DNA of 64,000 nucleotides from positions 43,734 to 107,733 of the forward strand of contig JAHJPG010000078.1 in assembly GCA_018819925.1 (NCBI GenBank), given 5' to 3'. Both the position numbers and the translations under genes were made by a program. The DNA is from Pseudomonadota bacterium (GTDB lineage Bacteria; Desulfobacterota; Desulfarculia; Desulfarculales; Desulfarculaceae). Of the stretch, positions 1 through 8,080 are shown in pieces; the first letter of the stretch is position 1; every line of letters begins with the position of its first letter. The notes beneath the pieces were generated by a model, which was given only the letters and a program-made list of their open reading frames with translations, ran no database searches and was not told where the DNA came from.

Positions 1-880
1 AAAGAATCCCCACCGTGACATAGCCGGTGGACAGCATGACCTGCCACAGGTCTTTCCGGTTTAGGCGCCTCTTGGCCAGGGCCAACACCAGGGCGCCGAA
101 AGCCCCCACCCCTCCCGCTTCGGTGGGGGTGAAAACGCCGCAATAAATGCCTCCCAGGACCAGCAATATCAAAGCCCCCACCGGAATGATTTTCAGCCAC
201 AAACTCCCTGAGAGGCCTCCGGGAGAAGCGCCGGGCAGAGCCTCGGCGTTTGGCTGGGATACCAGACCGGGACTGAGGCGAACCATAACCCAAATACCGA
301 CGGCATATACCAGGGCCAGCAAAATACCCGGGACCACCCCGGCCGAGAAAAGGGCTCCGATGGATTGCCGGGCCACTATGCCGTAGAGGATGAGCAGGAC
401 GCTGGGCGGGATGAGCATGCCCAGGATCGAAGAACCGGCGATGGTGCCCAGGCAAAATGATTTTTTATAGCCATGGCGCAGCATGGGCGGCAGCGACACT
501 TTGCTGAACATGGCCGCCGAGGCCACGCTAATGCCCGTCACCGCGGCGAAGATGGCATTGGCCCCCACCGTGGCCGTGGCCAGCCCTCCCCTGCGGCCCT
601 TGAGGAGGGTGGCCGCGAAATCATAGGCGTCCTCGGCTGCCCCGCTGAGATTGGCCAGAAAACCCATGAGCACGAACATGGGGACCACCGAGTAGGTGTA
701 ATCGAATACGCCGTGGAAGGCGGCGGAGCCCAACATGCTGATGGGCACCATCACGTTGTCGGCGATGAGCCACAGGCCGCCCATGCTGACCAGAGCCAGG
801 GAAACCGCGATGGGCACCCCCATCACCACCATCACCACAATGAAGCCCACACTGAGCGCGCCCACCGTGACCGGATCCAT
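1..880 (-). CDS. dctM: TRAP transporter large permease DctM (partial, runs off the left edge)
   Basis: Integral membrane subunit of a tripartite ATP-independent periplasmic transporter, which imports an organic acid using an ion gradient. Reading back from the ATG at 880 gives MDPVTVGALSVGF, then repeated hydrophobic helices. DctM-type motifs include a serine-rich loop read as AVTGISVASAAMFSKV and the segment GSSILGMLIPPSVLLI. The carboxyl end lies outside the window, so only about 293 codons are visible. The start lies 4 bases after the stop of the small permease, so the two are cotranscribed with the binding-protein gene upstream. The substrate cannot be told from sequence. Confidence 0.9.
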   Translation of the reverse strand, partial: MDPVTVGALSVGFIVVMVVMGVPIAVSLALVSMGGLWLIADNVMVPISMLGSAAFHGVFDYTYSVVPMFVLMGFLANLSGAAEDAYDFAATLLKGRRGGLATATVGANAIFAAVTGISVASAAMFSKVSLPPMLRHGYKKSFCLGTIAGSSILGMLIPPSVLLILYGIVARQSIGALFSAGVVPGILLALVYAVGIWVMVRLSPGLVSQPNAEALPGASPGGLSGSLWLKIIPVGALILLVLGGIYCGVFTPTEAGGVGAFGALVLALAKRRLNRKDLWQVMLSTGYVTVGIL

Positions 881-884
881 GGCT

Positions 885-1439
885 TCAAACACCCCTCTGG
901 CGCAAACGCGCCGCGGAACCCCAGGCCGCCGTGACCAGTTGCAGAAGAGTCAACAGCGCCGAGGCCACGATCAGGGCCCGGATGGGATAGGTGGGCACCC
1001 GCAGGGCGCCGGCCCCCTCGAACTCCCCTACCCGCCAAGCTTCCACAAATAGACCCCAACTGGAATAGGCCAACAGGACGAAAAGCAGGATGCCCGCCAA
1101 GTGGGCCAGGAGATCAAGCGCGCCGCCCACACGCCCGGAAACCTTGTTCAACAGCAAGGTGGCCCGGATTTGCTTGTCGCTGCGAAAGGTCTTGGGCAGC
1201 CCCAAAAACAACACGCACACCACGCACGCCTTCACCAACTCCGGCGCGCCCGTGAGCGGATGGTCAAACAAGGCCCTGCCCAGGACATCACAGACGATGA
1301 CCAGCATCAGCACCATTATCAGGCCGGAGCCGGCCACGTGCATCCAGGTCAACACCAGCTCAAAGGCGGCCTCTGCCGGGCCGAGGCCGCCTTTGCCTGA
1401 TGCCTGGGTCATGCCTGCTTCAGACGCATTGGAGGTCAT
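885..1439 (-). CDS. dctQ: TRAP transporter small permease DctQ
   Basis: A 184-residue protein with four hydrophobic segments, as expected for the small membrane subunit (DctQ) of a TRAP transporter. The segment around GLIMVLMLVIVCDVLGRA followed by a G-x-x-E-L motif (GAPELVK) is typical of the family. It lies between the binding protein (13 bases upstream) and the large permease (4 bases downstream), completing a dctP-dctQ-dctM set. The ATG at 1439 has only a weak ribosome binding site; a second Met at 1412 is possible. Confidence 0.9.
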   Translation of the reverse strand: MTSNASEAGMTQASGKGGLGPAEAAFELVLTWMHVAGSGLIMVLMLVIVCDVLGRALFDHPLTGAPELVKACVVCVLFLGLPKTFRSDKQIRATLLLNKVSGRVGGALDLLAHLAGILLFVLLAYSSWGLFVEAWRVGEFEGAGALRVPTYPIRALIVASALLTLLQLVTAAWGSAARLRQRGV

Positions 1440-1452
1440 TTCTTTACGCAGC

Positions 1453-2547
1453 CTAGTCTACTTGCCAGTTGCGCGGGAAAACGTAACCCGCCTCTTGCTG
1501 CATCTGTATGTAGCGCTTTATCAAGGCCGTACCTGGCAGGCCGCGCTTGTCGGCTTCCTTGGCCTTTAGTTTGGCGACCTCGGGCAAGGCGTCAGCCCAT
1601 TTGAGGCGCTGGGCTTGGGGCAAGCGGCTCACCTTGGCGCCGCTTTTGGCCAAGAAGCCCCTGATTTTTTCATCAAAGGCCTGCACGGTCTTGGGGCCGG
1701 CCACCGCCAGGTGCTTGCCCGCTTGCAGCACAATGGCCCTGACCTCGGGCGGCAGCTTTTCCAAACTGCGCAGGTTCATGGTCAACGCGGCGGCTGGCGG
1801 CGAGCCCAGATCTATCACGGTGACATAGGGCGCCACTTCGGGCCATTTCAGGCCGGCCATGATGGATTCGAGAATGATCCAGCCCTGGTAGACCCCCATC
1901 TTGAAGGAGGTGTACCCTTCGCCGATGGAAGACTGCACCGGGACCGCGCCCAAGGGCTTGACCACGATGAGGTTGGGGCCCCCGGCCGCGATCTTTTTGC
2001 CCTTAAGGTCGGCGATGCTGTTGACCGGAAAAGTGGTGATGAGTTGGTAGCTGCTGGCGGTGAGGTTGCAAAGCATCTTTTGGCCGTACTGGGTCTCGAA
2101 GACGCTGCGCATCACCGGGAATTCGTCAAAAAGCCTCCCGGTGATCTCGTTGACCATGACCTGGTCAGAGCTGGAAAAAGGAACGAAGTACCCGAAGTTG
2201 TGCAAAAACAGTTTGGCCGGCTCGAAAAGGTAGATCACGTAGCCGATGTCCAACAGGCCCATCTGCACCGCTTCCAACACCTCGCCGTCCTTGGCCACCG
2301 TGCCGCCAAAGGCCTCGGTCCACTTGACTTCATAGGGTGTCTCGGCGGCCACCCGGCGGGAAACTTCGGCCTGGAAAATCTCCTTTACGATGGAGAACGC
2401 CTTGCCGGCCTGGATGGGCTTGGCCATGCCGATTTTTAGGTTGATGACTTTCTTTTCCGCCCACGCGTCTCCGGCGCTGGTGAAAACGGCCGTGGCCAAC
2501 AACAACGCCAAGGCCAAAATGCAGGTCAATGCCTTAATTGCCTTCAT
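1453..2547 (-). CDS. dctP: TRAP transporter solute-binding protein, DctP family
   Basis: Periplasmic binding protein that captures the solute and hands it to the DctQM permease. The start is placed at 2547 because a strong GGAGGGGGTGAC site precedes it and a signal peptide follows at once (MKAIKALTCILALALLL, cleavage near AWA-E); a longer reading to 2622 would add 25 residues ahead of that peptide. The mature protein, about 335 residues, has the DctP-like pattern: a lysine- and isoleucine-rich first strand, then EVLEAVQMGLLDIG and DLKGKKIAAGG. The neighbours are the two permease genes downstream and a cupin gene upstream. The substrate is unknown; the adjoining hydrolase and cupin hint at an organic acid or lactone. 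Confidence 0.9.
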   Translation of the reverse strand: MKAIKALTCILALALLLATAVFTSAGDAWAEKKVINLKIGMAKPIQAGKAFSIVKEIFQAEVSRRVAAETPYEVKWTEAFGGTVAKDGEVLEAVQMGLLDIGYVIYLFEPAKLFLHNFGYFVPFSSSDQVMVNEITGRLFDEFPVMRSVFETQYGQKMLCNLTASSYQLITTFPVNSIADLKGKKIAAGGPNLIVVKPLGAVPVQSSIGEGYTSFKMGVYQGWIILESIMAGLKWPEVAPYVTVIDLGSPPAAALTMNLRSLEKLPPEVRAIVLQAGKHLAVAGPKTVQAFDEKIRGFLAKSGAKVSRLPQAQRLKWADALPEVAKLKAKEADKRGLPGTALIKRYIQMQQEAGYVFPRNWQVD

Positions 2548-2612
2548 CTGGTCACCCCCTCCCTTGGGAAGCATGGGTGTGGTCCCGGCAACTTGTCCGG
2601 GACTGGTCACAA

Positions 2613-3035
2613 TCACCCGCAATTAATGTTTTTGGGTTGTTCGGGAACGCAGTCTTGGCCGTCGCCGGGGCAATCGATCACGCAAAGCAGTTCAACCGGC
2701 TCATCTCCCAGGACCGCCCCACGGTGGAACTCGTTTTCATAGAAGATAACCGAGTCGCCGGGCCCCACCTCCACCTTTTCGTTCTCCTCGTTTTCAAAAA
2801 CCATGCGCCCCTTGAGGATGAAGGGCGATTGAACGTATTCGTGCTGGTGGAAGGGAACCATCTCCAGGGGCAGCCCCGGCTGAAGGGTGTATTTGCGCAC
2901 GGCGTGTTTGTGGTGATACCTGTCGTCGCCGATCTCGTTGGAGAATATCCACTGGATCACCATCATGCCCTCGGGAGCGCCGAAGGGCACGCCTACATCA
3001 ATTTTCTCAACGTCCTTGATCTTTCTGACTATCAT
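2613..3035 (-). CDS. Single-domain cupin protein
   Basis: A 140-residue beta-barrel protein. The two cupin motifs are visible: HQHEYVQSPFILKGRM supplies the metal-binding histidines and glutamate, and GPGDSVIFYENEFHRG supplies the second part. Small cupins bind a metal and act as isomerases, dioxygenases or sensors, so the reaction is not predictable. A good GAAAGGAGTG site precedes the ATG at 3035. The gene lies between the hydrolase (33 bases upstream) and the TRAP binding protein, so it probably acts on the compound the transporter imports. The tail carries two cysteines (near C-V-I-D-C) of unknown role. Confidence 0.8.
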   Translation of the reverse strand: MIVRKIKDVEKIDVGVPFGAPEGMMVIQWIFSNEIGDDRYHHKHAVRKYTLQPGLPLEMVPFHQHEYVQSPFILKGRMVFENEENEKVEVGPGDSVIFYENEFHRGAVLGDEPVELLCVIDCPGDGQDCVPEQPKNINCG

Positions 3036-3068
3036 GGCCGCACTCCTTTCTAATTGCTCACCGATTGG

Positions 3069-3896
3069 TTAGATGCCGGTATGGATCAGCGACATCTCGT
3101 GGCCGGGGATGATGTAGCCGGGTTCGTTGCGTTCGGCTATGGCCTTAACTTTCTGGATGCTGTCGTAGAAATCGTAGGCGTTATAGGTGGTGGTGGGCGG
3201 GACCGCATGGCCGAACACAGGGGTGGCCGCTGGAATGGACACGGTGTTGCCTTCCAGGTCCATCATTTCCTTGGTTCCGGGAAACATCTGGAAATTGAAA
3301 AGGCAAAGGTCTCCCACCAAGACCACGGCGCCCTTTTTGGTGTTGACCACCACCGACTGGCTGCCCGTGGTGTGCCCCGGGGTTTTTATGAGCCGAACGC
3401 CGTCGGTCAGATCGAAGTCGCCGTCAATGCGCAGGTAGCGCCTCCCCCTGAGTTCGTCGATGACACCAGGGTCATAGTCCATGCGGATGGTTTGGATGGG
3501 CAGAGGCGACATCAGGTTGGCCCACTCGTCCTTTTGAAACACCACCCTGGCCTTGGAAAACAGCTTGCTGTTGGCGGCGTGGTCGTTGTGTAGGTGGGTG
3601 TAGACCACGGTGTCTATGTCTTGGGGCCCCACCCCCTCCTTTTCCAGGGCCTGGAGCATGTATTGCTTGCCCCCCTCGGCGGGCAAAAAACCCCAGGCCC
3701 GGCCCCCGATTATAAATTTTTCCGAGATTCCGGAATCAACCAGCACGAGACGGTCTTTGCTGCGCAAGAGAAAACCGAGGTATGGGGCACTGAGCTTATG
3801 ATCCTCTTGCAGGGGAGGCAGGCCTGGTGTCCAGACAAGGGACAGGTTGGCCGTTATTTTCCCCAGATACAAGACTTTGACTTCCCATGTTCTCAT
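3069..3896 (-). CDS. Metallo-beta-lactamase-fold hydrolase (lactonase-like)
   Basis: A 275-residue MBL-fold enzyme. The zinc-binding set is clear: THLHNDHAAN (HxHxDH) near residue 100, a histidine in TPGHTTGSQS, the aspartate in GDLCLF and the final IIPGHE. This arrangement is shared with N-acyl-homoserine lactonases and related hydrolases, so hydrolysis of a lactone or thioester is likely but the substrate is not known. It is the first gene of the hydrolase-cupin-dctPQM unit. A promoter candidate lies at 4103-4130. The ATG at 3896 follows an AAAGGGTGG stretch. Confidence 0.85.
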   Translation of the reverse strand: MRTWEVKVLYLGKITANLSLVWTPGLPPLQEDHKLSAPYLGFLLRSKDRLVLVDSGISEKFIIGGRAWGFLPAEGGKQYMLQALEKEGVGPQDIDTVVYTHLHNDHAANSKLFSKARVVFQKDEWANLMSPLPIQTIRMDYDPGVIDELRGRRYLRIDGDFDLTDGVRLIKTPGHTTGSQSVVVNTKKGAVVLVGDLCLFNFQMFPGTKEMMDLEGNTVSIPAATPVFGHAVPPTTTYNAYDFYDSIQKVKAIAERNEPGYIIPGHEMSLIHTGI

Positions 3897-4095
3897 TTAG
3901 ACCACCCTTTCTTGATGACATTGCCCAGACAGTCATAGCAACTAATATTATTTTAATTAACGCTAAAATCTTTTTTATGTACTATTAAAAACGCCTGAAA
4001 TCATCGCTTGCTTGCCGATTACAAGACCCCCGCCTGTGGTCTTTATCGGCTTATTCCAGGTAGCCGCCGCCCAAACCAACCAGTAAACCTTTTCC

Positions 4096-4107
4096 GTTTA
4101 TTAGTTT
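4096..4107. repeat. 12-mer repeat GTTTATTAGTTT, copy 1
   Basis: Identical 12-base word to 4348-4359. It overlaps the minus-10 element proposed for the leftward promoter. Possibly a binding site for an unidentified regulator of the divergent region; the sequence alone does not prove this. Confidence 0.35.
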
Positions 4108-4130
4108 ATTTATTTATAAAGCCATGTCAA
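4103..4130 (-). promoter_or_regulatory. Candidate sigma-70 promoter for the hydrolase-cupin-TRAP operon
   Basis: On the minus strand a perfect TTGACA (4130-4125) is followed after 16 bases by TAAACT (4108-4103). The predicted start is about 200 bases upstream of the hydrolase ATG. The minus-10 element overlaps one copy of the repeated GTTTATTAGTTT 12-mer. Confidence 0.4.
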
Positions 4131-4309
4131 GTATTTTTTTATGAATAGTTTTTATCTGTTTTATATGGTAGTTACCTGTCTGAGGCAGGCATTGACGATA
4201 ATTGATAAAACAGCGATATGGTCAAGGCCTACGTTAGTTACGCCCCAATAGCCGCCGTTTATTAAATAAACTTTATGATATCAATTTTACTTTTAGCTAA
4301 ACATTGTAA

Positions 4310-4338
4310 TTGACATAAATATTTACAGATGATATGAA
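4310..4338 (+). promoter_or_regulatory. Candidate sigma-70 promoter for the acyl-CoA synthetase operon
   Basis: TTGACA at 4310-4315, a 17-base spacer and TATGAA at 4333-4338. Transcription would begin near 4345, next to the second copy of the 12-mer GTTTATTAGTTT, leaving a leader of about 140 bases. Confidence 0.45.
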
Positions 4339-4347
4339 ACCATTATA

Positions 4348-4359
4348 GTTTATTAGTTT
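4348..4359. repeat. 12-mer repeat GTTTATTAGTTT, copy 2
   Basis: Second identical copy, at the predicted transcription start of the rightward promoter. A looser variant, GTTTATTTATTAGTTA, follows around 4387. Confidence 0.35.
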
Positions 4360-4487
4360 CTATTGCTCTTATTATGTATGTGTCCGGTTTATTTATTAGT
4401 TACGGCTGTTACCGGATGCCTGATCGCCTGAAAAAATCCGCCGCCGCCCTTTTATGCAAGTCAAACGCCCGCCCGGGAGAGAAAGCC

Positions 4488-6395
4488 ATGGGTTCCTTAC
4501 CGGGAATTGCCACTCTGGCCGACGTGGCAGCCATAGAGAAGACGCCTTACCACGAGCGCGTTACCCAACCCTCCACCTATCACCAGATCGCCCAAGCGGC
4601 CCTGGCCGGGCCTGGCGAGCCGGCCATCAGTTTCATCGCGGCCGGCAACGACTTCGCCCGCCCGGTGCAGATCAACTATGGTCAACTGCTGGGGCGCATC
4701 AACCAGAGTGCCAACCTGTTTCATGCGTTGGGGGTGGGGCCACGGGACACCGTCTCCTATCTGCTCCCCAACCTTCCCCAAACCGTTTTCACCCTTTGGG
4801 GGGCCGAGGCGGCGGGAATCGCCAACCCCATCAACCCGCTTTTGGAACCAAAGGCCATCGCCGATATCTGCCGGGCCGCGGGCACCAAGGTGCTGGTGGC
4901 ATTGGGCGAGATGCCCGGAGTGGACATCTGGCAAAAGGCCATGGCGGTGCGCGGTGAGTTGCCCGGCCTGAAGGCGGTGGTGAAGGTGATGGGCCCGGCC
5001 GAGCCGGAGCGGGGGATTTTTGCCTTTGATGAAGAGGTGGCCAAACAGCCGGGCGACCGCCTGGTTTTCCAGCGCTCCTTTTCCCAAGAGCAAACCGCGA
5101 GCATATACCACACCGGCGGCACCACCGGCCGCCCCAAGCTGGCCCGCCGCAGCCACCTCAACGAGATGCTCATGGCCTGGGTCCTGGCCCATGCCATGGC
5201 AATGTCCCGTGGCGAAACCATGATGCTGGGCCTGCCCCTGTTTCATTGCAACGGCACCATCGTCACCGGCCTGGCCCCCTTCTCCACCGGGGCCCAGGTG
5301 GTGATGCTCACCCCGGCGGGATTCCGGGATCAGGCCATGATGGCCAACTTCTACAAGATCGTTGAGCATTACCGCCCCTCAAGCTTTTCCTGCGTCCCCA
5401 CCGTGCTCTCGGTGCTGCTGGATCTGCCCCTGGGCGGAGCCGACATCTCTTCGCTCAAGTACGTGTTGTGCGGCGCGGCTCCCCTGAGCGTGGAGTTGTT
5501 CAACCGTTTCGAGGAAAAGACCGGCATGAAAATCCTCGAGGGCTACGGGCTTACCGAGGCCGCCGTCGCATCGGCAGCCAACCCCAGGGACGGCCGGCGC
5601 AAGGTGGGCAGCGTGGGGCTGCGCCTTCCCTATCATGATGTGCGGACCGTGGTGTTGGGCGCAGAGGGCCGATTCCTGCGCCAGGCCCATACCAACGAAA
5701 TAGGCGCGGTGGCCATAAAGGGGCCCTGCGTTTTCCAGGGCTATGTGGAGCCGGAGCACAACCAAGGCGTGTGGTTGGATGACGGCTGGTTCAACACCGG
5801 GGATTTGGGCCGGCTGGACCAAGAGGGTTATCTTTGGCTCACCGGCCGGGAAAAGGACCTCATCATCAGAGGGGGGCACAACATCGACCCGGGGATGATC
5901 GAGGAGGCCATGTATCGCCATCCTCAGGTAAAGGCCGCCGCAGCGGTGGGCCGGCCCGACAAACACGCCGGAGAGGTGCCGGTGGTCTACGTTTCCCTGG
6001 CTGCGGATGCCGACCTGACTCCCGGGCAGCTCATGGAGCACGCCGCCGGCCAGATCGCCGAAAGGGCCGCAGTGCCCAAGGAGGTGATCGTGCTGGACGC
6101 GCTCCCCCTGACCGCCGTGGGCAAGGTGTTCAAACCGGCCCTGCGCCTGGACGCCATGGCCAGGGTCTGCCGTGATGAATTGGCCGGGCTTGATGGATTG
6201 CTCTCTGATTGGCAGGTGCAAGTGAGCGAAGACCCAACCCACGGCGCCAAGGCGGTTATCACCGCCAAGGCTTCGCCCGGGGTGAGCCAGCAGCAAGCGG
6301 CCGAGGCGATCAAGGAGCTTTTGGCCCGCTATACCTTCCGCTATGAAGTCGCGGTCAGCCCATCAAAACAGGCTCCCGAAGAGGACGAGGCATGA
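4488..6395 (+). CDS. Acyl-CoA synthetase (AMP-forming)
   Basis: A 635-residue member of the ANL adenylate-forming family that would activate a carboxylic acid to its CoA thioester with ATP. Motifs in order: the P-loop-like YHTGGTTGRPKLARR, then GYGLTEA, WFNTGDLGRLDQEGYLWLTGR, KDLIIRGGHNIDPG, and the catalytic lysine region AVGKVFKP near the end. Length and pattern match the subgroup often called acyl-CoA synthetase or AMP-binding domain protein rather than acetyl-CoA synthetase. The start at 4488 is chosen because GGGAGAG precedes it and the family sequence begins there. Its stop overlaps the next start (ATGA). The chain length of the substrate is unknown. Confidence 0.88.
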   Translation: MGSLPGIATLADVAAIEKTPYHERVTQPSTYHQIAQAALAGPGEPAISFIAAGNDFARPVQINYGQLLGRINQSANLFHALGVGPRDTVSYLLPNLPQTVFTLWGAEAAGIANPINPLLEPKAIADICRAAGTKVLVALGEMPGVDIWQKAMAVRGELPGLKAVVKVMGPAEPERGIFAFDEEVAKQPGDRLVFQRSFSQEQTASIYHTGGTTGRPKLARRSHLNEMLMAWVLAHAMAMSRGETMMLGLPLFHCNGTIVTGLAPFSTGAQVVMLTPAGFRDQAMMANFYKIVEHYRPSSFSCVPTVLSVLLDLPLGGADISSLKYVLCGAAPLSVELFNRFEEKTGMKILEGYGLTEAAVASAANPRDGRRKVGSVGLRLPYHDVRTVVLGAEGRFLRQAHTNEIGAVAIKGPCVFQGYVEPEHNQGVWLDDGWFNTGDLGRLDQEGYLWLTGREKDLIIRGGHNIDPGMIEEAMYRHPQVKAAAAVGRPDKHAGEVPVVYVSLAADADLTPGQLMEHAAGQIAERAAVPKEVIVLDALPLTAVGKVFKPALRLDAMARVCRDELAGLDGLLSDWQVQVSEDPTHGAKAVITAKASPGVSQQQAAEAIKELLARYTFRYEVAVSPSKQAPEEDEA

Positions 6396-8038
6396 AACTG
6401 GTGATCGTGGGCGGGGTGGCCGGGGGGGCCACCGCCGCCGCCAGGGCCCGGCGGCTCAACGAGGCGGCGCAAATAACCTTGATTGAAAAAGGCCCCCATG
6501 TCTCCTTTGCCAACTGCGGGCTGCCTTATTACGTGGGCAAGGTCATCAAACGCCAAGACGACCTGCTGATAAGCAACCCTCTGGCCTTCAAGGCCCGCTA
6601 CGACATCGAGGTTTTGACCCGTCACGAGGTGACGGCCATCGGCCGCGCCTCCAAAGAATTGCTGGTCCGGAACCTGCTCAACGGTCAGGAAAAACAACTG
6701 GCCTATGACAAGCTGATCCTGGCCACCGGCGCGGAGCCCATGGGTCAGAACATACCCGGGGCCGGCCGGCCCGGGGTCTTCGCCTTGCGCTCCATCCCCG
6801 ATGCCGACAGCATCAAGCGGCACCTGGCCTCGGCCCAGGTTAAAAACGCGGTGGTGGTGGGGGCGGGAGCCATCGGCCTGGAGATGGCCGACAACCTGCT
6901 CGACCTGGGGACCGGAGTAACCCTGCTGGAAATGGGCGACCAAGTCCTGCCGGCCCTGGACCCGGAGATGGCGGCCTTCATGCAAGCACATCTGCGGGAG
7001 CGCGGGGTTGACATCCGGCTGGAGGCCCCCCTGCAAAGCATCGAACCCACGCCCAACGGACTGGCGGTCCATTTCGGAGAAAACGGCGGCCAGGTGGAAT
7101 GCGGCCTGGTGCTGTTGTGCCTGGGCGTGCGGCCGCAAAATCTCTTGGCCGCCCAGGCCGGACTGGCCTTGAGCCCAAGCGGCCATGTCCGGGTGGACGC
7201 CCGCATGGCCACCAGCGATCCGGATATTTTCGCGGTAGGCGACGTGGCCCTGGCCCGCCACCGGGTCACAGGCCATGGGGCCGCCATCCCCCTGGCCGGG
7301 CCGGCCAACAAGCAGGGCCGCATCGCCGCCGACAACGCCCTGGGACGATGCAGCCTATACCAAGGGAGCCTGGCCACCAATATCGTGCAATGCCAAGGCC
7401 TGGCCGCGGCCGCCACCGGCCTCAGCCAAAAGGCCGCCGCCGCCCGGGGCCTGCCCCATCTCGCCAGTTTCGTCCACGGCAACTCCCACTCCTCCTATTA
7501 CCCCGGGGCCGAGCCGCTGTGCATAAAACTGATATTCACCCCTGGCCAAGGACGCCTGCTGGGGGCCCAGGTGGTTGGAGCCGGCGGGGTGGACAAACGA
7601 ATCGACGTCTTGGCCACCGCCATTCATGGGGGGCTCAGAGTCTTTGACCTGCAAGAGCTGGACCTGGCCTACGCACCCCAGTTCGGCAGCGCCAAGGACC
7701 CAATCAACCTGGCGGGCTATGCCGCGGGCAACCTCCTCCAGGGCGACGTGGAAAACGCCGCCATCCAAGACCTATTCAGCGGCGGCCCAGAACAAACCAT
7801 CATCGATCTGCGCTTGCCCGAAGAGATAGAGCGGCAAGGCGCCATAGCCGGCTCCCTGGTTCTGCCCCTGCCGCAGCTCCGGCAAAACTTGGACCAGTTG
7901 GACAAATCAAAATCCTATCTGCTGTGTTGCTCGGTGGGCCTGCGAGGTTATTTGGCCTACCGCCTAATGCGCCAGGCGGGTTTCCAGGTGCGCAACCTCA
8001 ACGGGGGCTACCGCTTGGCTGGGGTGAACCGCAACTGA
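6392..8038 (+). CDS. CoA-disulfide/persulfide reductase with C-terminal rhodanese domain
   Basis: A 548-residue two-domain flavoprotein. Residues 1-440 are a pyridine-nucleotide disulfide oxidoreductase of the CoA-disulfide reductase class: FAD motif near residue 7 (GGVAGG), the single redox cysteine C42 in NCGLPYYVG, NAD motif GAGAIGLEMAD, and FAVGDVA. Residues from about 455 to 548 form a rhodanese domain whose active loop is LLCCSVGLRGYLAYR. Fusions of this type reduce CoA disulfide, polysulfide or CoA-persulfide with NADH. The ATGA overlap with the synthetase gene means the two are made together. It may protect CoA thiols or handle sulfane sulfur; which one cannot be told here. Confidence 0.88.
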   Translation: MKLVIVGGVAGGATAAARARRLNEAAQITLIEKGPHVSFANCGLPYYVGKVIKRQDDLLISNPLAFKARYDIEVLTRHEVTAIGRASKELLVRNLLNGQEKQLAYDKLILATGAEPMGQNIPGAGRPGVFALRSIPDADSIKRHLASAQVKNAVVVGAGAIGLEMADNLLDLGTGVTLLEMGDQVLPALDPEMAAFMQAHLRERGVDIRLEAPLQSIEPTPNGLAVHFGENGGQVECGLVLLCLGVRPQNLLAAQAGLALSPSGHVRVDARMATSDPDIFAVGDVALARHRVTGHGAAIPLAGPANKQGRIAADNALGRCSLYQGSLATNIVQCQGLAAAATGLSQKAAAARGLPHLASFVHGNSHSSYYPGAEPLCIKLIFTPGQGRLLGAQVVGAGGVDKRIDVLATAIHGGLRVFDLQELDLAYAPQFGSAKDPINLAGYAAGNLLQGDVENAAIQDLFSGGPEQTIIDLRLPEEIERQGAIAGSLVLPLPQLRQNLDQLDKSKSYLLCCSVGLRGYLAYRLMRQAGFQVRNLNGGYRLAGVNRN

Positions 8039-8080
8039 CCCCGCCGCCCGCCGGGGGGGCCGGCGAATGCGCCCGGCTGG

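Larger units (their letters stand above)
3897..4487. other. AT-rich divergent promoter region
   Basis: About 590 bases between the minus-strand hydrolase operon and the plus-strand acyl-CoA synthetase, far more AT-rich than the flanking genes. It holds one promoter candidate for each direction and two copies of the 12-mer GTTTATTAGTTT. An open frame upstream of 4488 would extend the synthetase by 38 residues, but it lacks family similarity and a ribosome binding site, so it is treated as leader. Confidence 0.6.

Noticed and set aside
473..1400. Histidine- and alanine-rich open frames on the plus strand
   Set aside because: They lie antisense to the DctM and DctQ genes, show low-complexity repeats of GC-rich codons and resemble no family.
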